Assembly: GCF_964355755.1 (NCBI RefSeq)
Contig: NC_092678.1
Location: 12,060,922-12,124,921, forward strand
Length of the DNA: 64,000 bases
DNA from: Antedon mediterranea
Taxonomy: Eukaryota > Echinodermata > Crinoidea > Comatulida > Antedonidae
Direction of reading: 5' to 3'
Shown piece after piece: positions 13,576-23,904 of this stretch. The notes beneath the pieces are model-generated. The model had not been told where the DNA came from. It ran no database searches and saw nothing but the letters and a program-made list of their open reading frames with translations. Each line of letters opens with the position of its first letter. Position 1 is the first letter of the stretch. The position numbers and the translations under genes are program-made.

Positions 13576-13785
13576 TAGGTATTTTTCCCTTAAATATTTA
13601 ACCAGAATTAAAAATTCATTTTAATGAAAAAGGAAAAAATTATTTCTAAACGTCTTATTTTAATTTTCAGTAATTACAGTAATAGTCTTTTTCTTCTTGT
13701 TCTGTGGTGGAGAATACTACTATGACATAATTGTAAAATTAATTTTTTACTAATAATATTAATATACAGTATTTTTTATTTAAAG

Positions 13786-13960
13786 GAGCAAAATGGTCCG
13801 AATATGAAGGAGTTTCTCGAAAACTATGATGCAGAGAACAAGTCATTCCTGGCCCATGGAGAATATCCAATGCCTCTGAAAGGACAGTGCCACCTAACAG
13901 ATTACAAGGATGCAATACTAGGAAACTCCTAGATGACATCTTGGAATACCTTGATGAAAG
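13786..13960 (+). pseudogene. hAT transposase, middle exon with frameshift
   Basis: After a TTTAAAG acceptor the frame reads NGPNMKEFLENYDAENKSF and on to CHLTDYKDAILGN, then hits a stop near 13930. In another frame LLDDILEYLDE continues to an AG|GTAGGT donor at 13960/13961. One indel therefore breaks this exon. The donor phase fits the next exon (split Arg codon AG|G before FGNF). Confidence 0.55.
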
Positions 13961-14135
13961 GTAGGTACTACTGTTTGTAAATAAATTAATATGAACAAAT
14001 CAATTTCAATAAATCATATTTAATTTTCAAGCAAAAAAATACAAATGAATCCAACTGCAGCAAGGGTCTCTATCCCATTTTTAAAAAAAATTAATTTATT
14101 TATTAATCAGTGTTAAATATTCTTTTCGTTGGTAG

Positions 14136-14650
14136 GTTCGGTAACTTTTGCAGGCAACCATTGAAGGCTTTTAGTGTTTTTAACTTCAGAAGTTGGCCTA
14201 ACACCCGAGCTGAGTTGGCTGTATTTGGTGTTGTGGATTTGGAAATGATTCTAGATCATTACCAGCATTATCATATCTGAGGAAGAGCGACAGTCAGCTG
14301 TTGAGCAATTTGCTCTATTCAAATCTCAAATTAATGCCACCTACAGGAATCAGTCCACACTTTCTGTGTACACCCAATTGTTATTGGATGCTCCGCCTGC
14401 CTTTTCCGGTGTTCTGAAAGTGGTGGAGTTCATGATGAGCATGAGTGTGTCGACAGCATCATGTGAGAGAACCTTCTCTGCCATGAACCTTTTAAAGACA
14501 GCTCAGAGAGCTTCAATGAATCAGGACATTATGCAGGACTTGATTTTAATTCAACTTGATGGTCGTACCATAACAGAATATGACCCAGAACCTGCTATCG
14601 ACAACTGGCTGAGGCACGCGTTGGAATATGACGTAGTACAACATCAGTGA
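14136..14650 (+). pseudogene. hAT transposase C-terminal exon with dimerisation domain
   Basis: The exon starts after GTTGGTAG and reads FGNFCRQPLKAFSVFNF and RAELAVFGVVDLEMILDHY, then stops near 14278. A frame change leads into SEEERQSAVEQFALFKS and on to the hAT dimerisation block: MSMSVSTASCERTFSAMNLL followed by DNWL, ending at the TGA at 14650. The ASCERTFSAMN motif is diagnostic for the family. At least one frameshift is present. Confidence 0.7.
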
Positions 14651-14850
14651 AAAAAATGAAAACCAAAAAAAAAAAAATGGAAACTAGAGTTCATTTTACA
14701 GAGAAAAAAGATTAGAAAGCAAAGAAAATGAAAATTCATACTATAATATTGTGCAATAGCGGGACAAGCAATACTTTTTTGGGACAAGTGAATTTTTCAA
14801 ATGTACTTGTCCGGGGACAAGTGAAAAAAAATTAAATTCCCTCACCCCTG

Positions 14851-15123
14851 GAGGTATTAATTTCTTTCTTTTATTGAGGAATACATGATAGAACTACTCT
14901 CAAGACTATACCTGCAAATTAAAAAACAAGTCATTGTGATACCTAATGTTATTCCAATCACACATTTTTAATTGTTGATTATAGTGTATAAAGAGAGCCG
15001 TAATTATGTGCAAACATGTGTTTTATCACATGACTGAAAATAAATAAATCTTCTCTTAATTATTGAGTGTTGTTGATAATTTGTTTTAAACCATGAAAAA
15101 ATCATTACAAAAATTAAAAATTG
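14851..15123. other. Short gene-free spacer
   Basis: AT-rich DNA between the hAT right end and the next inverted-repeat element; nothing recognised. Confidence 0.5.
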
Positions 15124-15982
15124 GGCCATGTAAAAAAAAAAGGTTGTTGATCGTCCTCGCCCAACATCGAAAATCGGCCCGCCTCATTTTTTTTTTTTTT
15201 TACCGTGAAAATCCGGGCGAAAATCCCGTTTTTCAACCTTAGATCAGTCGTTGCGATCGCAAAATTCAGAAATTCATCGCGATTATCTGGCCCTCTATCG
15301 ATAGTATCAATATGCGCATGTGCAAGATACGGGTATCTAGCTTGATTTTGTTTATTTTTTTCGCTAGCGTGCTGGCTTGCTGTACAGCGTGGGTTCTTTT
15401 TACACATGATTTGCGAACAATAGATCTTTATTGATACGTATTTACGCAGCTTAAATGCCTTTTGTGGTACTTTCTATTACCCGCGAGGGTAGTAGTTCGC
15501 CGATTAAAGATAGGTTTGGCTGCGAAGTCACGGCTGATGTAACATTATCAGAGTTGTATGTTGAATTGTACACAGGGAAGTTTGACGGTGAATCCGTCGT
15601 GGGCGATAGGCCTACGTTGCCTACAGTGTACGCCAGCGATAGGAAGCCCGGAAAGGGAGATGGTATGATCAAAGTATCGGCCCAGTCTAAGCTGAGTGAC
15701 ATCGTGGAAAAACTAGGTTCGTTCATTAAGTTTGTCCAAACACCTACAGTTCCCAAAATTACGATGCCCCTAAATGCTAGGCCTAGTGCATTTGTTGTAC
15801 CGATGGCAGGCGCAAGCAATTGGAACAAAAGCTTGCCGCTGAAGTTCAGCAACATTTTGTTGAATCGTTAAACTTTCATGATGCTTTTTTATAAAAAAAA
15901 AAAAAAAAAAAAAACCTCCCTCCCTCCCTCCTGACTTTTTTTAAAAAAAGGACGATCAACAATTTTTTTTTTTTACATGGCC
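15124..15982. mobile_element. 859-bp inverted-repeat element carrying one ORF
   Basis: The left end reads GGCCATGTAAAA with a poly(A) run and then TTGTTGATCGTCCT. The right end, inverted, reads GGCCATGTAAAA, a poly(A) run, then TTGTTGATCGTCCT. This gives inverted repeats of roughly 34 bp with a length-variable A tract. Between them lie a 138-codon ORF and a (CTCC)n microsatellite. I could not define a target duplication. I do not recognise the superfamily; it may be an internally deleted derivative of a larger element. Confidence 0.65.
15455..15871 (+). CDS. Intact 138-aa protein of unknown function inside the inverted-repeat element
   Basis: The ORF begins MPFVVLSITREGSSSPIKDR and ends FSNILLNR before a TAA, with no internal stop. 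It is more GC-rich than its surroundings, which supports a coding past. I see no signal peptide, membrane segment or catalytic motif. Gly/Asp-rich turns (GDRPTLP, DRKPGKGDGM) and a Pro-rich stretch after residue 95 suggest a small globular domain with a flexible tail. It sits centrally between the inverted repeats, so it was probably a protein, or N-terminal exon, of the parental transposon. The first ATG after the left repeat was taken as the start; no splice donor is obvious. Function unknown. Confidence 0.5.
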   Translation: MPFVVLSITREGSSSPIKDRFGCEVTADVTLSELYVELYTGKFDGESVVGDRPTLPTVYASDRKPGKGDGMIKVSAQSKLSDIVEKLGSFIKFVQTPTVPKITMPLNARPSAFVVPMAGASNWNKSLPLKFSNILLNR

Positions 15983-17166
15983 TTATACACAATTACAAAA
16001 ACAAGTAAATTATTTTTTCTTGGTGGTGACGATATAGATTATAGTGTACTGACGTACTATTAGTATTACTGACCTTCTGTATTAATCGGCCAAATAATAT
16101 TAATTATCATTTGCCGCCCTGTGAAATAAAGTAAGTCGTGTAGACATTACTTTAGTTAAAACTACTAAACTATTCTTATTAATCTCTCCACGATAGGTCT
16201 TAATTCGGCTGTGTGAATGTGATTCTATGCACGTCTATTCAGGCGATGGGCACATGTAGGCCTATACACCCTTTTTGACAATTAAGGCGTGCCATACATT
16301 ATTAACGATATTGACGATTCTGGCGGCCGAAATGAACAATACATATTTCGTCCTTTTTGGCGTTTCATGATTTTGGACGTTTCATAACCGGCGGCTGAAT
16401 TGATCAAACACTGTGGTCTGTAGTAGGCCTACCTAGCCTAGGCCTAGGCCTAGTAGGCCTAGCTAGGCTACTTATTTTTATTTAAGTTAAAAAATAATAA
16501 TAAACATCTTATCTGTAGTGTAGGCCCTATCCCGGGCCCTATCTATCCTCGATCAGGACTTTGGTTGGATTGTTCAGCATCAGCAGGTCGCTTGCTAGGC
16601 TAGGGCCGCCTATATCCCATAAGTCAGGGAGAATCCTCTCTCAGTCTAAGCCGGTGCTGCCTGCCTATATGTCGTGGCGGCGTGGGTCGCTTCTCTTCTT
16701 CTTGTTGCTGCTGCAGAAGGATCCAAAACGTGGTTTTACCATCTAACTAATCCATGCATCCATGTGGTCATCAGTGCTTGTTAGTTGTTAAGACATCAAC
16801 AACACAGCAGCATGCATACTTCAGCATTTCAGGCAATTGTGATAATCGAACAGCGCCATGTACGACTGGAAACAAAATTTAAAAAGTATCCGTACGTGAA
16901 GATAGGGGTATACAAAGTAATCATTTTTGGACATAATTATTTGGACACATCACACCTTTTTTTCAAAACTAGTTTTTAGTGTAGACACAGAGCTTAAGAC
17001 GGAGTTTGGTAGTTGTATCATATGGAAAATCACTCTGGGACAGTTTAATTATCTAAATGAATTAAGACAACCGTTAAATACAGAATAACAAGCACGAATG
17101 TGCAATACTCGGGGTACAGCGAAAGAAGCTGTATACAGACGTATACAGTTAGAAAGTAAAGAAAAT
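15983..17166. other. Gene-free stretch with dense GGCCTA palindromes
   Basis: No gene recognised. At about 16425-16475 TAGGCCTA and CTAGGC overlap repeatedly in a short cluster. The open frame at 16561-16746 has no recognisable domain. Confidence 0.5.
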
Positions 17167-17238
17167 AGGTTTCGCCAGGGCTCGAACCGGGACCTTCTGC
17201 GTGTTAAGCAGACTTGACAACCACTACACTACGAAACC
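17167..17238 (-). tRNA. tRNA-Val(AAC)-like gene
   Basis: On the minus strand the 7-bp acceptor stem (GGTTTCG/CGAAACC) pairs perfectly. The A-box region TAGTGTAGTGG and B-box GGTTCGAGCC are present. The anticodon stem TCTGC/GCAGA encloses loop TTAACAC (anticodon AAC, Val). A TTTT terminator follows within 5 nt. Weak points are one mismatch in the D stem (GTG/CAA), one in the T stem, and a T discriminator. It is probably a real or recently functional tRNA gene, and possibly a pseudogene. Confidence 0.65.
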
Positions 17239-17450
17239 TCTTACATTAAAAATGTGGGTTACAGAAAGTTTTTGAATCCATTTAAATTACAAATAAATGG
17301 TAATAAGCACAAAGCAAAATAAACATGTGTAAAAGTGATAATTACCGATTACACAAAATAAGTATTTTAAAAAATAATAAAAATAAGATATACTCTGTAT
17401 AATTATCATATTGCGTATACAGTACTTTTCACCATAAATTTAAAAAAAAA

Positions 17451-17523
17451 AGGTTTCGTCCGGGCTCGAACCAGGTACCTTCTGCGTGTTAAGCAAACGT
17501 GATAACCACTACGCCAAGAATCC
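17451..17523 (-). tRNA. tRNA-Val(AAC)-like gene or pseudogene, second copy
   Basis: The anticodon loop TTAACAC (AAC), the B-box GGTTCGAGCC and the 3' half CGAAACC match the copy at 17167. D stem GCG...ATCACG is good, but the acceptor 5' strand (GGATTCT) mispairs at two positions and the T stem has one mismatch. A ten-T run follows directly. Spacing from the first copy is about 285 bp, with intervening DNA not obviously duplicated. A tRNA pseudogene is the safer reading. Confidence 0.5.
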
Positions 17524-17842
17524 GCATATAACCATATAACTACATAACGCTGTGGTGTGTGTCACACATTGTGGCTTCTTAATTAAACAAATTAATTAAC
17601 AAAAAATTAAAAATCCGGCTCTATAGCTTTGAGGACATGTCCCTGTAGTATGTTCATGCCAAATCCCAGCTCAATACTATAACGAATAAGGGAGGAGGAG
17701 TAGTACTTTAAAAATCGCACTTTTTACTCAATAGTGTCCAGATGGAGGAAGAGAAGGAGAAAATGAGTAAGTACTAGACTCGGGTACCCCGAGTAAAAGG
17801 TAGGCCTGTGTTAAAACAAATACAAAGGCCTAAGCACAAGTG

Positions 17843-17930
17843 AGAGTGAGAGTCTCTTCCTCAAAATTATCAGTGTCAAATCTACAATAAAATTCATTTA
17901 ATGATTGTGCCAATGTTTTTTAGACATAAA
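17843..17930 (-). mobile_element. Short LINE fragment matching 21357-21445
   Basis: Read on the minus strand, this segment contains ACATTGGCACAATCATTAAA and GATTTGACACTGATAATTTT, also found in the plus-strand LINE at 21357-21445. It is a second, inverted, short copy of the same non-LTR family. No coding capacity remains. Confidence 0.7.
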
Positions 17931-18048
17931 CTAATAAACATCTGGCACTACTTATTTCATACTATTTGTTTTTGGCACGTGTGGTCTTTTATGTAACGCA
18001 CTTAAATTGCATATTTACCACCTTCAATTTAAATTAGACGGGATATTT

Positions 18049-19609
18049 GGGTCATTCTTCAGTAAGTGTCTAAAATCGTGTCCCGATACTTTGGTGGGAT
18101 AGAGACTGAAAATTCATCATTAAAAAATAAAAATTCTTGACTTAAATCATAATCAACATTATTGTAAATATAATTAATTACATAAACCAAAGATAATTAC
18201 ATTGATATTGTTAATTTTTATAAAAATGTTTTAGGCAACCTCCTAAAATCCTATGTCCCGATCGTACATCTTCAATTTTATGATCGCCGTATATATTTGA
18301 TAATAACAGGACTTTTGTTATCGAAAATATTGTAAAAAGTTAATTAATCAGGATTTCATGCGATTATATTCTTCGAAATACATCTCTAGGCCTACATACA
18401 TTAAATCTCAAACTCTAAAGTTTTTGTTTAGAAAAAGCTTGTCCCGCAGTTTTGTCATTTCCGTCACATAATTTAAATGTGCCGTCTACAGTTTAATGAA
18501 CGGCGGGGAAAAAAATTGACTGTGCGTTGTAAACATGCGAAGATATTGAAATAAAACTAGCCGCGCACATCATTTTCAATAAAAGAGGAAAAAAGCTAAT
18601 AAAACGAGGTTTTAGAAAAATTACAGTTGCGTACCTTTATTGAATGTCATATCCGAACGGTATATAGAACTCATTAAATAATTATAATTTCTGTTTTTTT
18701 TTAACTGGAAGTACAAGTTATTCATGGTATCTAGAAGTATGCAATCCGTCTCCGCTGTCAGACATGCCTACGATGTGATCCTAGGCTGTCCAATGCTAAA
18801 TACATCATCTTCGTCACATTTCCCAATGTTTCGTTGTGACGGAGATGACGGCCCGTGACGGATATGACTTTTTGTTATTGCCAGGGCCTTTTTTTGTTGT
18901 ACATTTTGTTTTGTATATCTTTATTATGTTATTACATTGTATATCTATGTGACTCTGGTCAATAAACATAATCAAATCATATCTTAAAGTCATCTCCGTC
19001 ACATGATTTTTTAAGTTTTCAGCCATTAAAAACTTTTTAAGTTCGTCATATCCGTCACGGTTTCATTACCGTCACGGATATTTTATCCTTTTAAATCCTA
19101 AAATATTTAAGTAATGAATGCAATTATGTGGTATATTGAAATATAAACAATATTCTTCTACTATGTCAATGGGTAGTAATATTAGTTCAACAGAATTTTG
19201 TAAAACATCAGTGACAGTCATACTATTTTCTGAAAATTATTATTTTTTGGAATAGTAAATGGTTTTGAACGTAGGCCTATAACATCATACTAATAAATGT
19301 TAAGCAATCATTTTTTGATGAATAGAGACAAAAATAATATATAGTATCAAAGAATTAATAATGGAAATAATTTTATAATTCCTAAACCGTTATTTTTTCT
19401 ATCTTTGTATATCCCATAAATGTGACGGAAATGACAGTAACATAGAACCATGTATTTATAAATGCGAATAAAATACGAAATATATAATAAAGATTGCGCC
19501 ATGTAATACATGTTCATTTATCTGAATAAACTTTTAAAATTTAAAAAATGCAAATTTTAAAATCGATTTTTTATAAACCTGAAATTAGACACTTACTGAA
19601 GAATGACCC
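18049..19609. mobile_element. 1.56-kb inverted-repeat element with 4-bp target duplication
   Basis: The left end reads GGGTCATTCTTCAGTAAGTG(TCTAA) and the right end is its exact inverse (25 bp). ATTT flanks both sides (18045-18048 and 19610-19613), fitting a 4-bp target duplication. The interior carries many CCGTCAC/GTGACGG motifs in both orientations (dense at 18820-19080) and no transposase. I do not recognise the superfamily. A 4-bp duplication is compatible with Academ- or Chapaev-like elements, but the ends do not decide it. Confidence 0.75.
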
Positions 19610-19613
19610 ATTT

Positions 19614-20201
19614 GTAAAATATGGTTAGTTCATAGCAACACTTAACCGTCTTTATATTTTATACTTTAAAACGGATAAAATAATATATCTATTGATTAAA
19701 AATAAGGGGCATATAAATTTGTGAGGTTAAAACCTTTTCATTTCATTTTATTTATTTTGTCTTCAGATCATAAAAATACTATACAAAACGTGGACGACAA
19801 AGAACAAAAAAACCGTAACACACATAACCCGGCAGATACAGGATTCCAAAAAAAACTTAGGCCTAATCACTATACAGTTATAGTCTCCTCATTGCATGCG
19901 CTGATTGGATAAAAAAACATTAACAATTCATACACTTGCACTGATGAAGGGCTAGTGTAACTTTTCTGGCTGTTTTAATGTATCGTTTTGATTTAGCTTT
20001 TCGCCTTTTTTTTTGTATCTCCATTGAGATCCACTGATACCCACGGCATTGTCATTTTTTCAGTAATTTTCCTTAATATACTGTACTATATAAACACTTC
20101 AGGCATCGAACATTAATTCTAACCCGCCAGGTGATATACTGAAATTAATTAATTAATTGGAAACGATAAAGATGAGGAAATCTGTGTGAATGAAAAAAAA
20201 T
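19614..20201. other. Gene-free spacer
   Basis: Nothing coding recognised; AT-rich DNA between the inverted-repeat element and the tRNA-like gene. Confidence 0.5.
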
Positions 20202-20276
20202 CGCCCCAACCGAGACTCGAACCCGGAACCTTCTGCTTGATATGCAGATGTCCTAACCATTAGACCACTCTGGGGC
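20202..20276 (-). tRNA. tRNA-like gene with anticodon ATC (Asp)
   Basis: On the minus strand, acceptor GCCCCAG pairs with TTGGGGC (one G-T). The D arm is GGTCTAATGGTTAGGAC. The anticodon stem TCTGC/GCAGA holds loop ATATCAA, giving anticodon ATC. The T arm CCGGG-TTCGAGT-CTCGG is paired with one G-T. An eight-T terminator follows at once. All four stems form, so it may be expressed. Animal tRNA-Asp normally uses GTC, so an ATC anticodon is odd; it could be a mutated tRNA of another type or the head of a SINE. Confidence 0.6.
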
Positions 20277-20623
20277 TTTCATGGTATTGTTCAAACTCGA
20301 TTGGATAGCGACTCTTTAACATTCTCGGCGTTTTACGGCGGAACAGCACTAGTCCTTCAAATTGTACACACGCGAAATATAGGCCTACCATATAATATAC
20401 AATCAAAATATATTATATCTTTAAAAATCATCAATATATGAAACCTGAAAGCTAGAACAATATTCATATGATAACGTTAATTCCTTCCTATGTACTCGCT
20501 CACGATATTGTAGTTAATGTGATAAACATTAGCGTGGACGGATCCAGTGAAAAGGTAGTGAAATGAAATGCTGAACTTAATTTAATGTCCTATCTTTTGC
20601 ATTACAATTTGCAAAATTTAGTG

Positions 20624-20687
20624 GGGCCGAGGCCGGCTGAGCATCCTCGCCCCTTGGGCCGAGGCCGGCTGAGCATCCTCGCCCCTT
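20624..20687. repeat. GC-rich 32-bp tandem duplication
   Basis: A unit starting GGGCCGAGGCCGGCTGAGC occurs twice head to tail at 20624 and 20656. It is followed by CAATCCACCCCTG, which resembles a DNA-transposon terminus, but no partner end was identified. Confidence 0.7.
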
Positions 20688-20800
20688 CAATCCACCCCTG
20701 TATAATAGAATCTACCAATCATTTCTCTTTATCGTGCTATGTGAAATCATAATTTATGACGGTAACAACATTTTGATAATAGTTCTCGTTGCCCATCATT

Positions 20801-20960
20801 TTTATTCAATTCAATTTATTCCAGATTTTAAATGAACAATACAATTAAAATAGGAATAAAACATACATGCTATTGCTAGTAGACCCGGGGGACCGTAACA
20901 GCGAACTCAATCGCTTTTGATGGGACATCCCAGCCAGCAGTGACACACATTAACAAAATT
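20801..20960 (-). mobile_element. LINE 3'-end fragment (minus strand)
   Basis: Read on the minus strand, this resembles a CR1-like 3' UTR: GGTCCCCCGGGTCTAC, then TGTATTGTTC and a tail AATAAATTGAATTGAAT made of short degenerate repeats. No coding part is attached, so it is a severe 5' truncation. The assignment rests on the tail structure only. Confidence 0.4.
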
Positions 20961-21069
20961 TAAATAAGTAAATTTGGTTAAAATTAAACATATCACTTCA
21001 GATCATCTCATTTATTATTGACTGAATAAATAATAATAATAATAATAATAATAATACAAGCTCATAATA

Positions 21070-23485
21070 TATCCCTAGTAAGCAGGTGAAATTGTACCCA
21101 AATGACAAGCCCTGGTTAGATCATAATGTTAAGGTGGCCTTAAAACCCAAATCACTTGCATTTAAGAATAAATGACCATGCTGGCCTTAAGTTAGCTAAA
21201 TCAAACTTGAAATATTGTATAAAAAAGACTAAACAGAAATTTAAGAAAAAAAATTAGCAACATTTCGCAGAGAATAAATCCAAGGAGACTTGGAATGATG
21301 TTAAATCACTAACTGGGTGTAAAAATAAAACTTCCTTTAAAAGCTCACAGGTTTTAATGATGAAACATTGGCACAATCATTAAATTAATTTTATTGTAGA
21401 TTTGACACTGATAATTTTGTGGAAGAGACTCTCACTTTTTGTAATAATTTAGATACCGGAAGTAATCCTGTTAACATCTCACACGAAGATGTATACAGCT
21501 CTTTCGTAAAATTAAAATTAGGAAAGCTGGTCCCGATGGACTAGCAGGTATTTTAATTAGAGAATGTGCAACTCAAATTTCCCTCATTTTTCAACATATT
21601 TTTCAGCTAACACTACAATCCGGTGTTATTCCCTCCAATTAGAAACATTCATTAAATTGTCCCCGTTCCTAAATCGTCTACTGTAAACAACTTGAATGAT
21701 ACCGACCAATCGCCTTGACCTCTCTGTTCATTAAGTGTTTAGAGAGATGTATTGTAAAATTTAATTAAGCCTGTTGTCGAACCAAAACTTGAAGCCATGC
21801 AGTTCGCATACAGGGCGCATTGTAGTGTAGAGGATGCTACAGCAACCCAGGTCCACTATATCAAAAAGCATCTTGAATTGAAACTTCTAACTCCTATGCA
21901 CGTCTTCTTTTTAACGATTTTCTCTTAATTTTGGTATTAACCCATATCTTATTCTTTGGATCCGAAATTTTCTCCACCTTAGATCTCAACAGGTTAAACA
22001 TATTCTCCTATCATCTTTAATAGCACTGGTTCTCCACAGGGGTGTGTCCTTTCTCCCCTGCTAGCTGTACATTCTCTACACTGACGATTGTCGTGCCCTG
22101 TATGATAACTGCATGGCAATCAAATACGCTAATGACACTGTTCTTGTTAGTCTTATAAATAATAACCGATCTGTTAATAATTACTATAATGTTGTAAACC
22201 ATTTCACTAATTGGTGTAAAGACCATTATGCCTACCTTAAAATTAATTTAAACAAAACATGTGAATTATTAGTTGATTTTAGGAAAGGTCAGTTCATGAG
22301 CCCCTTAATATAGGAAATGGGTTAATTAAAGTTGTCCCAGAGTATAAATATCTAGGAACTATAAAAGACGAAAAGCTAGACTGGTGTAATAACATTCAAC
22401 AAGAAATATTTCTTACAAAAAACGCTGCTCGCTTATTGAAAAATATTTTTTATTTCAAATGTTTTTGAATGTGTCATTTTATTGTCACATAATAGTTATT
22501 TTACCTGAAAAAATGTAATTTAAAGCAACAAAATACTTAAATTGTCTGTCAGACAATGGTTTTTGGGTTTCTTTTCTTTTTTTATATGTGAATAAATATT
22601 ATTTTTTGTTACAAAAGTGAATACTCCATTTCTGTCACCTTAGTTAATTTTATTGCTAAGGTCAAATCTGGGGGTCACTTCATCACCCTAGATATTTCAA
22701 TTGTGAAGTATCCTATTACAAACACAAACTTTAATTGACTGTTTCGATAATAATTCAATGAATATCTGACAGTGAATATACCAGAAATGCTTAGGGATTT
22801 GTAATTTTAGCATGACATGTCCTAATGGGTCTAAATCAATAAATAAATATAACTGCTGCTTGCTTTAGCTTCTGATTGAGTAGTCCTAATGGGACGTAGC
22901 GGGCTAGAGCAGCAGCGTGAAAACTATAAAAAAGGACAACGGCTATATCTGTTAAGACAACTTAGGAAATTTAATGTTAGCAAACAAATTCTTATACTGT
23001 TCTACCAGTCGGCCATACTTAAGTGTTATATCTTTTTGTAGAATTATCTCGGAGGCTTGTTTATATGAAAAAGATAAGGAACAATTAAATAAAATTACCA
23101 GAAGGATTGGGCGGGTTATTGGAGTTGATTTCAACTACGATGCAGGTGTTCTCTTCTTGGTAAAACGTATACTCTCCCAAACAGACCACCCCCTCCATAA
23201 GGAATACACCTTTCTTCCATCTAATATTCGTATCCGTCTGCCTCAAAGCCGTACTAAACGCTTCAATAAATCGTTTGTCCCACAGTATATTGTCATCTAT
23301 AACAAATTTGTCCAGCGCTAACTCATGGAGAGAACTCCTGCATCGTAGACTTTTTGATATTTTATAAGTGATTTTATATTGATTGTTTTTTGTACGTATA
23401 TTGTTATTATCTCTGCGGTGTATATAAGATGAATTTCTGATGTATTTTTATATTGGACCAAATAAAGAATAATAATAATATACAT
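21070..23485 (+). mobile_element. Decayed Rex1/CR1-like LINE, interrupted by a MITE-like insertion
   Basis: Translated in several frames, the region runs in the order of a fish/invertebrate Rex1-like reverse transcriptase: KPWLDHNVKVALK, GKAGPDGLAG, FAYRAHCSVEDAT-like, SPQGCVLSPLL, IKYANDTVLV (active site YADD changed to YAND), WCKDHYAYLKINLNKT and, after an interruption at about 22440-22925, LYLLRQLRKFNVSKQI and HPLHKEYTFLPSNIRIRLPQ. Many stops and shifts are present. It ends in AATAAAGAATAATAATAAT near 23485, typical of a LINE tail. It is dead and 5'-truncated, just after a (TAA)n tract. Confidence 0.7.
22440..22925. mobile_element. MITE-like repeat, copy 1, inside the LINE
   Basis: The segment splits the LINE reading between ARLLKN and KGQRLYLL. 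It shares GTCATTTTATTGTCACATAA and TTGTCTGTCAGACAATGGTT with the longer copy at 23905. It is shorter because of internal deletions. No coding capacity. Confidence 0.6.
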
Positions 23486-23904
23486 AACTGAATTATAATG
23501 AAATATCAGACAATCAACCTTTTTTTGTTTTCGTAGGTTCTTAAGTTTAACAGAAAAAAGGTTTAACTTCAAACACGATATAAAGAGAGTTAAACAATTA
23601 GGCCTATATTAAATAAATATTTTAAAATAATTGTTTTTTATAGAAAATATATAAAAATCATCTTTTATTTTAAAAGATTTTAAAAGATTTCAAATCTACT
23701 GTGTTACGATACGTCTGGGTTTCGTGCCTACGGAAAACAAGACCGTGTAAAACTTCTCTGGACCTGCTCCAGTTTATCAATGTTTTCTTGATGAAATGGT
23801 AACCATAGGCTACAGAAATACCATATTCAATAATGGTCCGGGATCGAGATGTATACAATAAAATAATAATAAACAAGAAATATTTCTTACAAAAACGCCG
23901 CTCG

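Larger units (their letters stand above)
10086..14850 (+). mobile_element. hAT-superfamily DNA transposon, about 4.77 kb, degraded
   Basis: The left end starts CAGGGCTGAGTGAAC and the right end, read inverted, starts CAGGGGTGAGGGAAT. Both are followed by sub-terminal ACTTGTCC/GGACAAGT palindromic motifs. CAGGG-type ends are typical of hAT elements, and the interior encodes hAT transposase pieces on the plus strand at 10611-14650. An 8-bp target duplication is not recognisable (AGTGAGAT versus GAGGTATT), so the copy is old or its ends have mutated. The 2.1 kb between coding pieces (about 10770-12860) shows no transposase and may be intron or inserted DNA. Confidence 0.75.

Noticed and set aside
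15451-15855. 134-codon minus-strand frame opposite the 138-aa ORF
   Set aside because: Shadow of the plus-strand ORF, which has the better start and position between the inverted repeats.
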